DNA of 64,000 nucleotides from Rhodovulum imhoffii (GTDB lineage: Bacteria > Pseudomonadota > Alphaproteobacteria > Rhodobacterales > Rhodobacteraceae), in the NCBI RefSeq assembly GCF_003046545.1, contig NZ_QAAA01000004.1, positions 124,001 to 188,000 of the forward strand, in the 5' to 3' direction. Below the pieces are notes generated by a model that did not search any database, was not told the DNA's origin, and saw nothing but the letters and a program-made list of their open reading frames with translations. Positions within the stretch are counted from its first letter, which is position 1; the number at the start of each line of letters is the position of its first letter. Shown here one piece after another: positions 34,115 through 43,122 of the stretch. A program made the translations under genes and the position numbers.

Positions 34115-35752
34115 TCAGCTTTCCCGCGCCTCGGCCACGCTTTGTGCGAAACCGGCGTCTGCAGGCAGGTCGGCGGCTTCCAGCAATTTCCGGTGTTGGG
34201 CACGGCACCCCACCAGCGTCACGCGCATGTTGCGGTCCAGCGCCTTACGGATGAATCCCGACAGGCTGTGCGCGCCTGTGATGTCCAATAGCGGGACGTC
34301 TGCCATGTCGAGGATCAGCCGGCGGGGCTGGGCGGAAATCCGGTCCAGAACCGATTCGATCACCGGGGCGGATCCGAAGAAATACGCCCCCGTCAGGCGC
34401 AAAACGATGGTTTGCCGGCCTTCGCCCCGGTCCTTGGGGCGGGAATCGGTATTGGTTTCGTCCAGTGTGGCGTCCACGCCGCTCATCTGTGCAAGGCGGT
34501 GCAGAAACACCAGCGCCCCCAGGGCCAGGCCGGTGATGATGGCTTCCGTGAGGTCGCGCAGCACCGTCATGGCAAGGGTTGCCAACAGGACCACGGCCTC
34601 GGCCCGCGCGGTGCGTATCAGCGTCCGGATGGCGCGCAGATCGATCATGTGCAGTGCCACCGACACCAGCACTCCGGCCAGCGCGGCCAGCGGGATGGCG
34701 CTGGCCAGCGGGGCGGCCAGCATGATGATCAGCAGCAGCGCCAGCGCGTGGATCATGCCCGCGACCGGCCCGCGGGCGCCCGCGCGCACGTTGGTGGCGG
34801 TCCGGGCGATGGTTCCGGTGACGCAGAACCCCCCGAAGCAGGCCGAGGCCATGTTGGCCGCCCCTTGTCCGATCAGTTCCGCGTTGGAGCGGTGGCGCCG
34901 CCCGGTCATCGAATCCGCGACCACGGCGGAAAGAAGCGATTCGATCGCCCCCAGCAGGGTGAAGGCCAGGGCATCCGGCAGCACCGCCCGCACCTTGTCC
35001 ATCGAAAGAGCGGGCAGGGCTGGCATCGGCAGCCCCGAGGCCAGCCCGCCATAGGCCGATCCTATGGTTGCCACCGGCAGGTTCAGAGCCCAGACCGTCA
35101 GCCCGGCCAGCGCAATCGCCCCCAGCATTCCCGGAAAGCGCGGCGCGATGTGGCGCATGACGAGGATGAATCCGAAACTGCCCAGACCCAGCGCGAGGTT
35201 CAGCGTACTCAGCGTGGGCAGGGCGTTCCAGAGCACGGGCAGTTTTTCCAGGAAGGGGCCGGGTTCGGGGCCGTCCAGTGTGAGGCCAAGAAAGGGGCGC
35301 ATCTGGCTGGCCAGAATGATGACGCCGATCCCGGCGGTGAACCCGACGGTTACCGGATAGGGAATGTATTTCACGAAGTTGCCCAGCCGAAGTATCCCGC
35401 CCAGGGCCAGAAAGATACCCGACAGGAAGGTTGCCAGTGCCAGACCGTCCAGCCCGTGGCGCTGCACTGTGGCCATGACCAGCACGATGAATGCCCCCGC
35501 CGGGCCGCCGATCTGGAACCGGCTGCCGCCCAGAAGCGACACCAGAAACCCGCCCACGATGGCGGTGAAGACCCCCCGGTCCGGCGGCACGCCGGAGGCG
35601 ATGGCGATGGCCAGGGACAGGGGCAGTGCCACCACCGCCACCGTCAGCCCGGCGATGACATCGGCACGGAAGGCGCGGGGGCCGTAGCCCTCGGCCATGA
35701 CGGTCAGGAACTTGGGAAGGTATTGGATCAGGGTCGGGGCCGGGCGTTGCAT
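34115..35752 (-). CDS. SulP family inorganic anion transporter
   Basis: The 545-residue inner-membrane protein is a SulP/SLC26 transporter. It has the signature region near residues 25-110 (FRADVIAGLTVAVVALPLSLAIAIASG, GPAGAFIVLV), about 10-12 membrane helices, and a C-terminal cytoplasmic STAS domain (about 420-540) with DMADVPLLDITGAHSL. It could carry sulfate, bicarbonate or another anion; no neighbour such as a carbonic anhydrase settles this. The ATG at 35752 is supported by homology. Confidence 0.9.
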   Translation of the reverse strand: MQRPAPTLIQYLPKFLTVMAEGYGPRAFRADVIAGLTVAVVALPLSLAIAIASGVPPDRGVFTAIVGGFLVSLLGGSRFQIGGPAGAFIVLVMATVQRHGLDGLALATFLSGIFLALGGILRLGNFVKYIPYPVTVGFTAGIGVIILASQMRPFLGLTLDGPEPGPFLEKLPVLWNALPTLSTLNLALGLGSFGFILVMRHIAPRFPGMLGAIALAGLTVWALNLPVATIGSAYGGLASGLPMPALPALSMDKVRAVLPDALAFTLLGAIESLLSAVVADSMTGRRHRSNAELIGQGAANMASACFGGFCVTGTIARTATNVRAGARGPVAGMIHALALLLIIMLAAPLASAIPLAALAGVLVSVALHMIDLRAIRTLIRTARAEAVVLLATLAMTVLRDLTEAIITGLALGALVFLHRLAQMSGVDATLDETNTDSRPKDRGEGRQTIVLRLTGAYFFGSAPVIESVLDRISAQPRRLILDMADVPLLDITGAHSLSGFIRKALDRNMRVTLVGCRAQHRKLLEAADLPADAGFAQSVAEARES

Positions 35753-35788
35753 CCTGTCATTCTTTTCTCTCCTCTCCCGTGTTCTCCC

Positions 35789-36106
35789 TCAGTCGATGTC
35801 CTTGCCGACGTTCTGGGCGAAGGCGCGGGCAAAGGCGGCCTGTTTTTCCGGGCTGGCCGGGGTCTGGTGGCGGGCCTTCCAGTCTTCGTAGGGCATTCCG
35901 TAAAAGGCTTCGCGGGCGGCGTCTTTGGACAGGTCCAGCCCCTCCCCGGCGGCGGCTTCCTGAATCCATCGGCTCAGGCAGTTGCGGCAGAATCCCGCCA
36001 TGTTCATCAGGTCGATGTTCTGCACGTCGGGCCGGTCTTCCATCAGGTGCCGCCGCAGGCGGCGGAAGGCGGCGGCCTCGATCCGGGTACGGGTGGCGTC
36101 TTCCAT
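35789..36106 (-). CDS. DUF1244 family protein
   Basis: The 105-residue protein matches the proteobacterial DUF1244 family, with the core FRRLRRHLMEDRPDVQNIDLMN, then AGFCRNCLSRWIQEAA with two cysteines in a CxxC, and YGMPYEDWKARHQ near the end. The family is small, helical and of unknown function. It follows the N-formylglutamate amidohydrolase gene with a 12-base gap, an order seen in other Rhodobacterales, so they are likely one operon. Confidence 0.88.
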   Translation of the reverse strand: MEDATRTRIEAAAFRRLRRHLMEDRPDVQNIDLMNMAGFCRNCLSRWIQEAAAGEGLDLSKDAAREAFYGMPYEDWKARHQTPASPEKQAAFARAFAQNVGKDID

Positions 36107-36118
36107 GGTCTCCTCCGG

Positions 36119-36859
36119 TTAAAGGCCCGCGTCGCGGGCGGCGGCTTGCAGGATCGGTGCGAGGCGTTCGGCCCAGGCGCGCTGGTCGTCCTCATGCGCG
36201 ATCAGGTCGTTGCGCAGTTCGATCAGTGCATTGGGGCGGCCTGCGGTCACGGCGTGGCGGTCTACCGAATCTCCGGGCAGGTGGCCGCCATAGGGTTCGT
36301 TCTCCCCCACGCAAAGATCGGGGATGCTGCGCAATCTGTCAATCAGCGGGCGGGCAAGGCGGGTGTCATCGGCGTGCAAGACCCCGATATGCCAGGGCCG
36401 GGAGGGGCGTCCTTTCAGGCAGGGCGTAAAGCTGTGGATGGCAATGTAGAGGGTTCCGGCCTGTCGGGCGGCAAGCCGCGCCACGGCCCGGTGATAGGGG
36501 CGGTAGAATCGCTCCAGCCGCCGGTCGCGCTCTGCGGGGTCGAGCCGACGGTTGGCCGGGATCACGGAACCGTCGTAAAGCTGCATGATGAGTGTCGGGT
36601 CGTCTTCGCCACGGTTGGGGTCGATCACGAGGCGGGAGAAGTTGCTCAGGACAGCGGGCGCATCCAGAAGGGCCGCCAGATGGCGCGTGACCCCCGCCGC
36701 GCCGGGGTCGAAGGCGATGTGGCGGGTCATGTCGGCGGGGGGCAGCCCCAGCGTGCCACCATTGACACAGGGCGGAACGGTGCTTGTGGCATGGTCACAG
36801 GTGATAAGCCAACGGGAGGTTCGCGCCTCTCCGATGGTCTGGAACGGGTGATAGGTCAT
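36119..36859 (-). CDS. N-formylglutamate amidohydrolase family protein
   Basis: The 246-residue protein has ITCDHATSTVPP near residue 20, SNFSRLVIDPNRG (about 92-104) and AIHSFTP (about 144-150), the conserved stretches of the N-formylglutamate amidohydrolase family, probable zinc peptidase-like fold. Classical members release formate from N-formylglutamate in histidine breakdown; no hut genes are nearby, so the substrate is open. It diverges from pyk across 129 bases. Confidence 0.85.
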   Translation of the reverse strand: MTYHPFQTIGEARTSRWLITCDHATSTVPPCVNGGTLGLPPADMTRHIAFDPGAAGVTRHLAALLDAPAVLSNFSRLVIDPNRGEDDPTLIMQLYDGSVIPANRRLDPAERDRRLERFYRPYHRAVARLAARQAGTLYIAIHSFTPCLKGRPSRPWHIGVLHADDTRLARPLIDRLRSIPDLCVGENEPYGGHLPGDSVDRHAVTAGRPNALIELRNDLIAHEDDQRAWAERLAPILQAAARDAGL

Positions 36860-36988
36860 CGGGTGTCATCTTTCGGAGTCATCTTCCCCTTACGACAGTT
36901 GCGCACCGGACGCCAGTTGCCAGAAGGCTGGATTTCGTCCATATCGGGATCAAACACGCGCAAGCGCCGTAAATGTGAATGGGGCAGG

Positions 36989-38434
36989 ATGAGACGTCTA
37001 CGCAACCTCAAGATCGTGGCCACCCTTGGTCCAGCGTCCGATGATTACGAAATGATCCGTACCTTGTTCGAGGCCGGGGCCGATGTGTTCCGTCTCAACA
37101 TGAGCCACGGCACCCATGACGAGATTGCCGCGCGGCACAAGATCATCCGCCGGATCGAGCAGGACACAGGCCGCCCGATCGCCATTCTTGTCGATCTTCA
37201 GGGTCCCAAGCTGCGGTGCGGCGTGTTTGCCAGCGGCGCCGTGGATCTGGAGGACGGGGCGCGTTTCCGGTTCGATTTGAGCGATGTGCCCGGAGATGCG
37301 CGCCGCGTGCAACTGCCCCACCGCGAGATATTCGAGGCGCTGGAGCCCGGTGCGACGCTTCTGGTCAATGACGGCAAGCTGAGGCTCAGGGTGCTGGACT
37401 GCGGCCCCGATTTCGCCGATTGCGAGATTGTCGTTGGGGGCACCATTTCCAACCGCAAGGGCGTGAACGTGCCCGATGTGGTGCTGCCCGTTGCCGCGCT
37501 GTCGGAAAAGGACCGCGCGGATCTGGCCTTTGCGCTGGATCTGGGTGTCGACTGGATCGCGCTTTCGTTCGTGCAGCGCCCCGAGGACGTGATTCAGGCC
37601 CGCGAGATCGTCGGCGATCGCGCGGCGATCCTGTCGAAGATCGAGAAGCCCGCGGCGCTCAAGGCGTTCGACGAGATTCTCGACGTCTCCGACGGCATCA
37701 TGGTCGCGCGCGGCGATCTGGGCGTTGAGATGCCCGTGCAAAGCGTCCCGCCAATCCAGAAACATCTGGTGCGCAAATGCCGCCAGTCGGCCAAGCCGGT
37801 GATCGTTGCCACGCAGATGCTGGAAAGCATGATCGAAAGCCCGATACCCACCCGTGCCGAGGTTTCCGATGTTGCCACCGCCATTTACGAAGGGGCCGAC
37901 GCGGTGATGCTTTCGGCCGAATCCGCGGCCGGGCAATACCCGGAAGAGGCCGTTGCCACCATGGACAACGTGGCCATCGAGGTCGAAAGCGACCCGACAT
38001 ACCGCGCGATCATAGAATCGACGCGGAAGGCGGACCGCTCCACCGTGGCGGATGGCATTGTTGCCGCCGCGCGGGAAATCGCCGAAACGACCGATATCAA
38101 GGCGATTTGCTGTTTCACGGAATCCGGGACCACGGCTTTGAAAACGTCCCGCGAACGGCCCCGCGTGCCGATTCTCGCCCTGACCCCCAGCACCGAAACC
38201 GGGCGCCGCCTGTGCCTGAGCTGGGGGATCAACTGTTATTTCAATGAAAAGGTCGATCGTTTCAAGATGGCCGTTGTCAGTGCCGCCCGCGCGGCGCGGG
38301 AGGGCGGCTACGGAGAGGGGGAGGACCAGATCATCGTGATTGCGGGGTTGCCCTTCAATATTCCGGGGTCTACCAACATCCTGCGTGTCGCCCCCTGTGA
38401 GGAGCGCCTCATCTACAACGTCGAACCGGAGTGA
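36989..38434 (+). CDS. pyk: pyruvate kinase
   Basis: The 481-residue enzyme makes pyruvate and ATP from PEP. It shows KIVATLGPAS at the N-terminus, FRLNMSHG, LVDLQGPKLR, the active-site KIEKPAAL and MVARGDLGVEM, followed by TRAEVSDVATAI and the regulatory C-terminal domain. The ATG at 36989 has GGGGCAGG just upstream; a far longer open frame in this phase is an artefact of GC bias. A small membrane protein gene follows 9 bases after the stop. Confidence 0.97.
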   Translation: MRRLRNLKIVATLGPASDDYEMIRTLFEAGADVFRLNMSHGTHDEIAARHKIIRRIEQDTGRPIAILVDLQGPKLRCGVFASGAVDLEDGARFRFDLSDVPGDARRVQLPHREIFEALEPGATLLVNDGKLRLRVLDCGPDFADCEIVVGGTISNRKGVNVPDVVLPVAALSEKDRADLAFALDLGVDWIALSFVQRPEDVIQAREIVGDRAAILSKIEKPAALKAFDEILDVSDGIMVARGDLGVEMPVQSVPPIQKHLVRKCRQSAKPVIVATQMLESMIESPIPTRAEVSDVATAIYEGADAVMLSAESAAGQYPEEAVATMDNVAIEVESDPTYRAIIESTRKADRSTVADGIVAAAREIAETTDIKAICCFTESGTTALKTSRERPRVPILALTPSTETGRRLCLSWGINCYFNEKVDRFKMAVVSAARAAREGGYGEGEDQIIVIAGLPFNIPGSTNILRVAPCEERLIYNVEPE

Positions 38435-38443
38435 CGTGACGAG

Positions 38444-38668
38444 ATGCTTGCCGATCTCTGCCTTGTTTTCGGTGCGTTCGCCCTCATCCTCAGTGTGCCC
38501 GGCGCGATCCTGTCCTGGGCGGATGGCGGGTCCTTCCTGGCCCCGGGAATCTGGTTCGGGCTTGGGGCGGTCAGCCTGCTTTTCGCGGTTCAGACGGGGA
38601 ATTACACCCTTGCCCCAACCGAGGTGCCCGACGCGATAATCCGCATCATTGCCCGCATCGTGCATTAA
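38444..38668 (+). CDS. small two-helix membrane protein downstream of pyk
   Basis: The 74-residue protein has two hydrophobic segments ([20 protein letters not shown] and [20 protein letters not shown]) and a short amphipathic tail. It belongs to no family I recognise. It starts 9 bases after pyk, so it is probably cotranscribed. Coding is supported by its ATG, membrane pattern and lack of any competing gene. Confidence 0.6.
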   Translation: MLADLCLVFGAFALILSVPGAILSWADGGSFLAPGIWFGLGAVSLLFAVQTGNYTLAPTEVPDAIIRIIARIVH

Positions 38669-38672
38669 GCCC

Positions 38673-38701
38673 TTGCCAGAACAAGACCGGACGCGTATAC
38701 G
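38673..38701 (+). promoter_or_regulatory. putative promoter of rpmI-rplT
   Basis: TTGCCA (38673-38678) and TATACG (38696-38701) are separated by exactly 17 bases, with the rpmI ATG 78 bases after the -10. The leader between may carry ribosomal-protein autoregulation, but I see no clear pseudoknot element. Confidence 0.55.
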
Positions 38702-38778
38702 CGCCACTTCAACCGGCGCGACCGGCCCAGAGGCATGCCGAGTCGCGTTACAACCCCTCAGAAAGACAGGAGGCGGAA

Positions 38779-38982
38779 ATGCCCAAGATGAAAACGAAGT
38801 CGAGCGCCAAGAAGCGCTTCAAGGTGACGGCGAAAGGCCGGGTGAAAGCCGGTCAGGCCGGCAAGCGTCATGGCATGATCAAGCGGACGACGAAATTCAT
38901 CCGCACCGCCCGCGGCACGACGGTTCTGTCGGCCCCGGATGAGAAAGTGGTCAAGTCCACGTACATGCCCTACGCGCGCTAA
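38779..38982 (+). CDS. rpmI: 50S ribosomal protein L35
   Basis: The 67-residue basic protein begins [20 protein letters not shown] and has [11 protein letters not shown] in the centre, as in bacterial L35. AGGAGG stands 7 bases before the ATG. It is followed after 12 bases by rplT, the standard pair; infC is not adjacent here. Confidence 0.98.
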   Translation: MPKMKTKSSAKKRFKVTAKGRVKAGQAGKRHGMIKRTTKFIRTARGTTVLSAPDEKVVKSTYMPYAR

Positions 38983-38994
38983 GGAGGCCTGATC

Positions 38995-39357
38995 ATGTCC
39001 CGAGTCAAAGGTGGTACCACCACGCATGCCCGCCACAAGAAGGTCATCAAGGCCGCCAAGGGTTACTATGGCCGCCGCAAGAACGCCTTCCGCACCGCGA
39101 CCCAGGCCGTCGACAAGGCCAACCAGTACGCGACCCGTGACCGCAAGCAGCGCAAGCGCAATTTCCGCGCGCTGTGGATTCAGCGGATCAACGCCGCCGT
39201 TCGTGCCCATGACGAGGCGCTGAGCTACTCTCGCTTCATCAACGGTCTCACCACCGCCGGGATTGAGGTGGACCGCAAGGTTCTGGCCGATCTCGCCGTG
39301 AACGAGCCCGAAGCCTTCGGTGCGATCGTGGAAAAGGCGAAAGCCGCGCTTGCCTGA
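38995..39357 (+). CDS. rplT: 50S ribosomal protein L20
   Basis: The 120-residue protein has the L20 pattern: [30 protein letters not shown], then [23 protein letters not shown] and [22 protein letters not shown]. It binds 23S rRNA early in large-subunit assembly. AAGGAGG precedes it. An intrinsic terminator (39381-39406) closes the rpmI-rplT message. Confidence 0.98.
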   Translation: MSRVKGGTTTHARHKKVIKAAKGYYGRRKNAFRTATQAVDKANQYATRDRKQRKRNFRALWIQRINAAVRAHDEALSYSRFINGLTTAGIEVDRKVLADLAVNEPEAFGAIVEKAKAALA

Positions 39358-39380
39358 GTGCGCCACGCCCGCCACAGTGA

Positions 39381-39406
39381 AAACCGCGCCTCAGGCGCGG
39401 TTTTTT
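39381..39406 (+). terminator. intrinsic terminator after rplT
   Basis: AAACCGCGCC (39381-39390) pairs with GGCGCGGTTT (39394-39403) around the 3-base loop TCA, followed by TTTC. It is a textbook hairpin with a U-tract, 23 bases after the rplT stop and 12 bases before the next gene's ATG. Confidence 0.92.
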
Positions 39407-39418
39407 CTTTGAGGGCAA

Positions 39419-40156
39419 ATGTCGTATTTCGCCGAGTACCTGAAACGCACCGATGCCCGTGCGGTGTCGAAATGGCTGCACTATTTCGAGGTTTACGGCC
39501 GTGAATTCGGTCGTTTCCGGGGCCGTGCCCCGCGGTTCCTGGAGATCGGGATATGGAACGGGGGCTCGATCCCGATGTGGAAGGGTTATTTCGGCACGGG
39601 CGCGCATCTGGTCTTCGCCGATATCGACCCGGCGTGCCGCAAACATGCCGAGCCGGAAACCTTCGTGGAGATCGGCGACCAGTCAGACCCGGCGTTTCTG
39701 GCCCGGCTTGGCGAAACCCATGGTCCGTTTGATGCAATTCTCGACGATGGCGGCCATTTCATGCACCAGCAGATCACCAGTTTCGAACATCTCTGGCCCC
39801 ATCTGCGCGATGGGGGCGTTTACATGGTCGAGGATACCCATACCAGTTACTGGCCCGGCTTTGGCGGCGGTTACCGCGAACCGGCCAGCTTCATCGAATT
39901 CGCCAAGGGCCTGATCGACCGCATGCATAGCTGGTACACCGATCAGGATGCCATCTTTCCCTTCGACGAGATGGCCCGCCAGATGCGCGGCATACGGTTT
40001 TACGATTCCATCGTGGCGGTTGAAAAACATCTCAGGGCAGATCCGCCCACGCAGGTCACTGCCGCCAACGGGCAGGTGCGGTTGTCGCGCCGCCCGTTGG
40101 CGGTGCGGGGGCGCAAGTCGGCCTTTCCGATGGGCCTGCCGCCGAAACGGAGCTAA
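39419..40156 (+). CDS. class I SAM-dependent methyltransferase-like protein
   Basis: The 245-residue protein resembles the branch of Rossmann methyltransferases found near cephalosporin hydroxylase and macrolide O-methyltransferase. It has RFLEIGIWNGGSIPMWKGYF (SAM-binding loop), VFADIDPAC, FDAILDDGGHFMHQQITSFEHLWP and GGVYMVEDTHTSYW. The substrate may be a sugar or polyketide hydroxyl and is unknown. GAGGG lies only four bases before the ATG. The start sits 12 bases after the rplT terminator, so expression depends on read-through or on a promoter inside the terminator region. Confidence 0.75.
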   Translation: MSYFAEYLKRTDARAVSKWLHYFEVYGREFGRFRGRAPRFLEIGIWNGGSIPMWKGYFGTGAHLVFADIDPACRKHAEPETFVEIGDQSDPAFLARLGETHGPFDAILDDGGHFMHQQITSFEHLWPHLRDGGVYMVEDTHTSYWPGFGGGYREPASFIEFAKGLIDRMHSWYTDQDAIFPFDEMARQMRGIRFYDSIVAVEKHLRADPPTQVTAANGQVRLSRRPLAVRGRKSAFPMGLPPKRS

Positions 40157-40216
40157 CCGTCTTGCCCTTCGGGGGCGGGGCCGGTAGTCAGTCGGCAACG
40201 GTTTCGGAGAACACTC

Positions 40217-41290
40217 ATGGACGATCTGCGCAGCAAATATCTTCAGGCCATTTCCGCCGCCGCCGACCAATCCGCGTTGGAGGATTTGCGTGTTCAGGCC
40301 GTGGGCAAGAAGGGTGAGATCAGCCTGAAGATGCGCGAACTGGGCAAGATGAGCCCCGAAGAGCGCCAGCGGATGGGTCCGAAGCTCAATGCCCTTAAGG
40401 ATGAGATCAACGCCGCGCTGGCCGCGAAGAAGGCGGCGCTGACCGATGCCGCCCTGAACGACCGCCTTCAGGCCGAGTGGCTGGATGTCACCTTGCCGGG
40501 GCGAACGCGCCGCACGGGGACCATCCACCCGATCAGCCAGGTGACCGAGGAAATCAGCGCGATCTTCGCGGATATGGGCTTTGCCGTGGCCGAAGGCCCG
40601 CAGGTGGAAAGCGACTGGTACAATTTCGATGCGCTCAACATTCCGCCGGAGCATCCCGCCCGGCAGGAGCACGATACCTTCTTCATGTCCCGGATCGAGG
40701 GCGACAACCGCCCGCCGCATGTGCTGCGCACCCATACCAGCCCGGTACAGATCCGCGCGATGCAGGATCAGGGCGCGCCGATCCGGGTCATCGCGCCGGG
40801 GCGGGTTTATCGGTGCGACTATGACCAGACCCATACGCCGATGTTTCACCAGGTTGAGGGTATGGCCATCGACCGCGATATTTCCATGGCCAACCTGAAA
40901 TGGGTTCTGGAGGAATTCTGCCGCGCCTTTTTCGAGGTCGATGAGGTGGAGTTGCGGTTTCGTGCCTCGCATTTCCCATTCACCGAACCCTCGGCCGAGG
41001 TCGACCTGCGCTGTAATTGGTCCGATGGCCAGTTGAAGGTCGGGGAGGGGGATGACTGGATGGAAATTCTTGGGTCGGGCATGATGCACCCCAAGGTTCT
41101 GGAGGCTGGCGGCATCGACCCGGACCGATGGCAGGGCTTTGCCTTCGGTATGGGAATCGATCGGCTGGCGATGCTGAAATATGGTATTCCCGACCTCCGC
41201 GCCTTTTTCGACAGCGACCTGCGCTGGCTGCGCCACTACGGCTTTTCGGCGCTGGACGTGCCGACACTTCATGGTGGGTTGAGCCGGTAA
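40217..41290 (+). CDS. pheS: phenylalanine--tRNA ligase alpha subunit
   Basis: The 357-residue PheS has the N-terminal coiled coil (residues 1-90) and class II core motifs: [63 protein letters not shown] (motif 2), and [19 protein letters not shown] (motif 3). It forms the alpha2-beta2 synthetase with PheT, whose gene is about 37 kb away on the opposite strand. GGAG precedes the ATG. The stop lies one base from that of the convergent RNase T2 gene. Confidence 0.97.
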   Translation: MDDLRSKYLQAISAAADQSALEDLRVQAVGKKGEISLKMRELGKMSPEERQRMGPKLNALKDEINAALAAKKAALTDAALNDRLQAEWLDVTLPGRTRRTGTIHPISQVTEEISAIFADMGFAVAEGPQVESDWYNFDALNIPPEHPARQEHDTFFMSRIEGDNRPPHVLRTHTSPVQIRAMQDQGAPIRVIAPGRVYRCDYDQTHTPMFHQVEGMAIDRDISMANLKWVLEEFCRAFFEVDEVELRFRASHFPFTEPSAEVDLRCNWSDGQLKVGEGDDWMEILGSGMMHPKVLEAGGIDPDRWQGFAFGMGIDRLAMLKYGIPDLRAFFDSDLRWLRHYGFSALDVPTLHGGLSR

Positions 41291-41291
41291 C

Positions 41292-41918
41292 TCAGCGCAC
41301 CGGGTCCATCCGGGCATTGTCCAGCGTGCAGTCCCGCGCCACGTCCCGCCCGCAGGGGCGGGGGGAAAGATTTTTTGTCAGGCAGATGCGGATTTCCTGA
41401 ATGTAGCCCGCCTTGCAGGTCGGGGTGATCATCTCGTCGCGCAGGGTGGGGTTTTCTTTCAGGAAGGCCTCTTCCACCACGTTGGCAGGCAATTTCACGG
41501 TCCGGTCGAGGCGGTGGAAGACCTCCGGCCGGGTCAGGCTGTCATAGGCACGGCGGGCGGAAGCGAAGTAGTCGGCCGCACTCAGCCCCGAACAGCGCCC
41601 GTGCTTCTTCCATTGGTACCAGGCCAGCCCGGAGGTCCCCATGATGTCGGCCATCGCGGCGGTCATGCGGCGCGAGGGGTCACGCGCCGGCGTGCGGCAA
41701 TCGCTGGGCCAGCCAGTTTCGTATTGCGGCCAGAGCCCGTGCAGAACCCACCCCAGGCCGGGGCGCTCGCATTGCGGGCTGTTGCGCGCCGCGCCCTCCA
41801 GGGCGCACCAGGTGGGCGACCAGCTCAGCGACAGGATGTAATAGTCGAAATCCCCGGCGCGGTCGTCGCCCGCCCGGGCCAGGGATGCGCTCAGAAACAG
41901 AAGGACAAGCCAGCGCAT
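41292..41918 (-). CDS. secreted ribonuclease T2 family protein
   Basis: The 208-residue protein has a signal peptide (MRWLVLLFLSASLARA) and the two RNase T2 catalytic segments: CAS I as LHGLWPQ (H60) and CAS II as YQWKKHGRC (H106). The usual CAS II is HEWxKHG, so the glutamate that assists catalysis is Q102 here. Several cysteines suit a disulfide-bonded periplasmic enzyme. It would cut RNA to 2',3'-cyclic phosphates if active. It diverges from trcR with start codons about 126 bases apart. Confidence 0.88.
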   Translation of the reverse strand: MRWLVLLFLSASLARAGDDRAGDFDYYILSLSWSPTWCALEGAARNSPQCERPGLGWVLHGLWPQYETGWPSDCRTPARDPSRRMTAAMADIMGTSGLAWYQWKKHGRCSGLSAADYFASARRAYDSLTRPEVFHRLDRTVKLPANVVEEAFLKENPTLRDEMITPTCKAGYIQEIRICLTKNLSPRPCGRDVARDCTLDNARMDPVR

Positions 41919-42044
41919 TTTCGCTTTTCTCCGTGGACATGTCGGTTTATAACGCGCCCAATCTCCCCGAAAACGACGACCCGCGCCAGACCGGCGCACC
42001 CGTTTTCCCGGCGCGGGAGAGCTATGTGCAAAGGAGTGACGCCC

Positions 42045-42788
42045 ATGAACAAGCCGATCATGGCAAAGGCGACTGCGGTCTGGCTGGTGGACAACACCAC
42101 GTTGACCTTCAAGCAGATTGCCGATTTCTGCGGCCTCCACGAATTGGAGGTGCAGGGGATTGCCGACGGTGACGTGGCCGGAAGCGTGCGGGGCTTTGAC
42201 CCGGTGGCCAACAACCAGCTTGAGCAGTCCGAGATCGAGAAGGGCGAGAAAGACCCGGTTTACAAGCTGCGGCTGAAATTCAATCCTGCCTCCGTGGGAG
42301 AAGAAAAACGTCGCGGTCCCCGCTACACGCCTCTGTCCAAGCGGCAGGACCGCCCGGCGGCCATCCTGTGGCTGGTGAAATTCCACCCGGAACTGACCGA
42401 CGGGCAGGTGTCCAAGCTGGTCGGTACGACCAAGCCCACGATCCAGTCGATCCGGGATCGCAGCCACTGGAACATCGCCAACATCCAGCCGATCGATCCG
42501 GTGGCGCTGGGCCTGTGCAAACAGTCTGAACTGGATGCCGTGGTTCAGAAAGCGGCCCGTAAGAAGGCGGCCGAGGGCGGTCTGATGACCGACGATGAGC
42601 GTCGCAAGCTGGTATCGACCGAGCAATCTCTGGAGATGGAGGCCGAGCCGCGCATGCCGTCGGCGATTTCCGGGCTGGAAACCTTCACTCTCACCGGCGG
42701 GTCGCAACGCGAAGAAGAACAACTGCCGGATGCGGAAAGCTTTTTCAACCTTCCCGACACCGATGAGGATGACGAGGACGAGACCTGA
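42045..42788 (+). CDS. trcR: cell cycle transcriptional regulator TrcR (DUF1013)
   Basis: The 247-residue protein matches the alphaproteobacterial DUF1013 family. It has ATAVWLVDNTTLTFKQIADFCGLHELEV at the N-terminus, a helix-turn-helix-like pair, RPAAILWLVKFHPELTDGQVSKLVGTTKPTIQ in the middle, and an acidic tail (DTDEDDEDE). Named from Caulobacter, it is a cell-cycle transcription regulator that associates with RNA polymerase. AAGGAG lies 8 bases before this ATG, which decides it over the in-frame ATG at 42024. A bidirectional terminator follows. Confidence 0.9.
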   Translation: MNKPIMAKATAVWLVDNTTLTFKQIADFCGLHELEVQGIADGDVAGSVRGFDPVANNQLEQSEIEKGEKDPVYKLRLKFNPASVGEEKRRGPRYTPLSKRQDRPAAILWLVKFHPELTDGQVSKLVGTTKPTIQSIRDRSHWNIANIQPIDPVALGLCKQSELDAVVQKAARKKAAEGGLMTDDERRKLVSTEQSLEMEAEPRMPSAISGLETFTLTGGSQREEEQLPDAESFFNLPDTDEDDEDET

Positions 42789-42790
42789 TC

Positions 42791-42817
42791 GAAAGCCCGA
42801 CCCCGGCCGGGCTTTTC
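42791..42817. terminator. bidirectional intrinsic terminator after trcR
   Basis: AAAGCCCG (42792-42799) pairs with CGGGCTTT (42808-42815) around an 8-base GC-rich loop, then TTCC. On the minus strand the A-run becomes a T-run, so it can also serve the convergent coiled-coil gene ending at 42820. Confidence 0.85.
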
Positions 42818-42819
42818 CG

Positions 42820-43122
42820 TCAGCCCCGCAATTGCTCGATTTCGGCGCGGGCGTTGCGCAGGCCCTCCATCGCGGCGCGGGCCTCGGCCTCGGCCTGGTG
42901 GAGACGGTTTTTCAGATCGGCCTCCATCTGATGCAGGTAGGCCACGGCCTGGTCCCGCTCTTCCTCGGCCTCGTGCACGGCCTGGGCCATCTTGTCCAGT
43001 TCCCCCATGTCGGCCTTCGTCACCCGGCTGACCCGATGAAACAGCCAGGAGGCCGCCCAGCCCAGCAGGAAGGTCACGAAAAGAATGGCCGTGGTCACGA
43101 GAATGAATTCAGTTCGGTTCAT
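42820..43122 (-). CDS. small membrane-anchored coiled-coil protein
   Basis: The 100-residue protein has an N-terminal membrane helix (FILVTTAILFVTFLLGWAASWLF) and a long charged coiled coil (about 40-100; AEEERDQAVAYLHQMEADLKNRLHQAEAEAR) predicted to lie in the cytoplasm. Its start overlaps the 3' end of the BON/OmpA gene by 14 bases, so the two are translationally linked. The partner has a periplasmic OmpA domain, so an envelope role is plausible (inference). No named family is recognised. Confidence 0.72.
   Translation of the reverse strand: MNRTEFILVTTAILFVTFLLGWAASWLFHRVSRVTKADMGELDKMAQAVHEAEEERDQAVAYLHQMEADLKNRLHQAEAEARAAMEGLRNARAEIEQLRG

Noticed and set aside
36860-36988. Possible leader or small RNA in the pyk upstream gap
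   Set aside because: No clear hairpin with U-tract, riboswitch core or start was seen.
34412-38434. A 1340-codon open frame running in phase with pyk across the SulP, DUF1244 and N-formylglutamate amidohydrolase genes
   Set aside because: Only the last 481 codons match pyruvate kinase. The upstream part is the reverse complement of real genes, held open by high GC at third positions.
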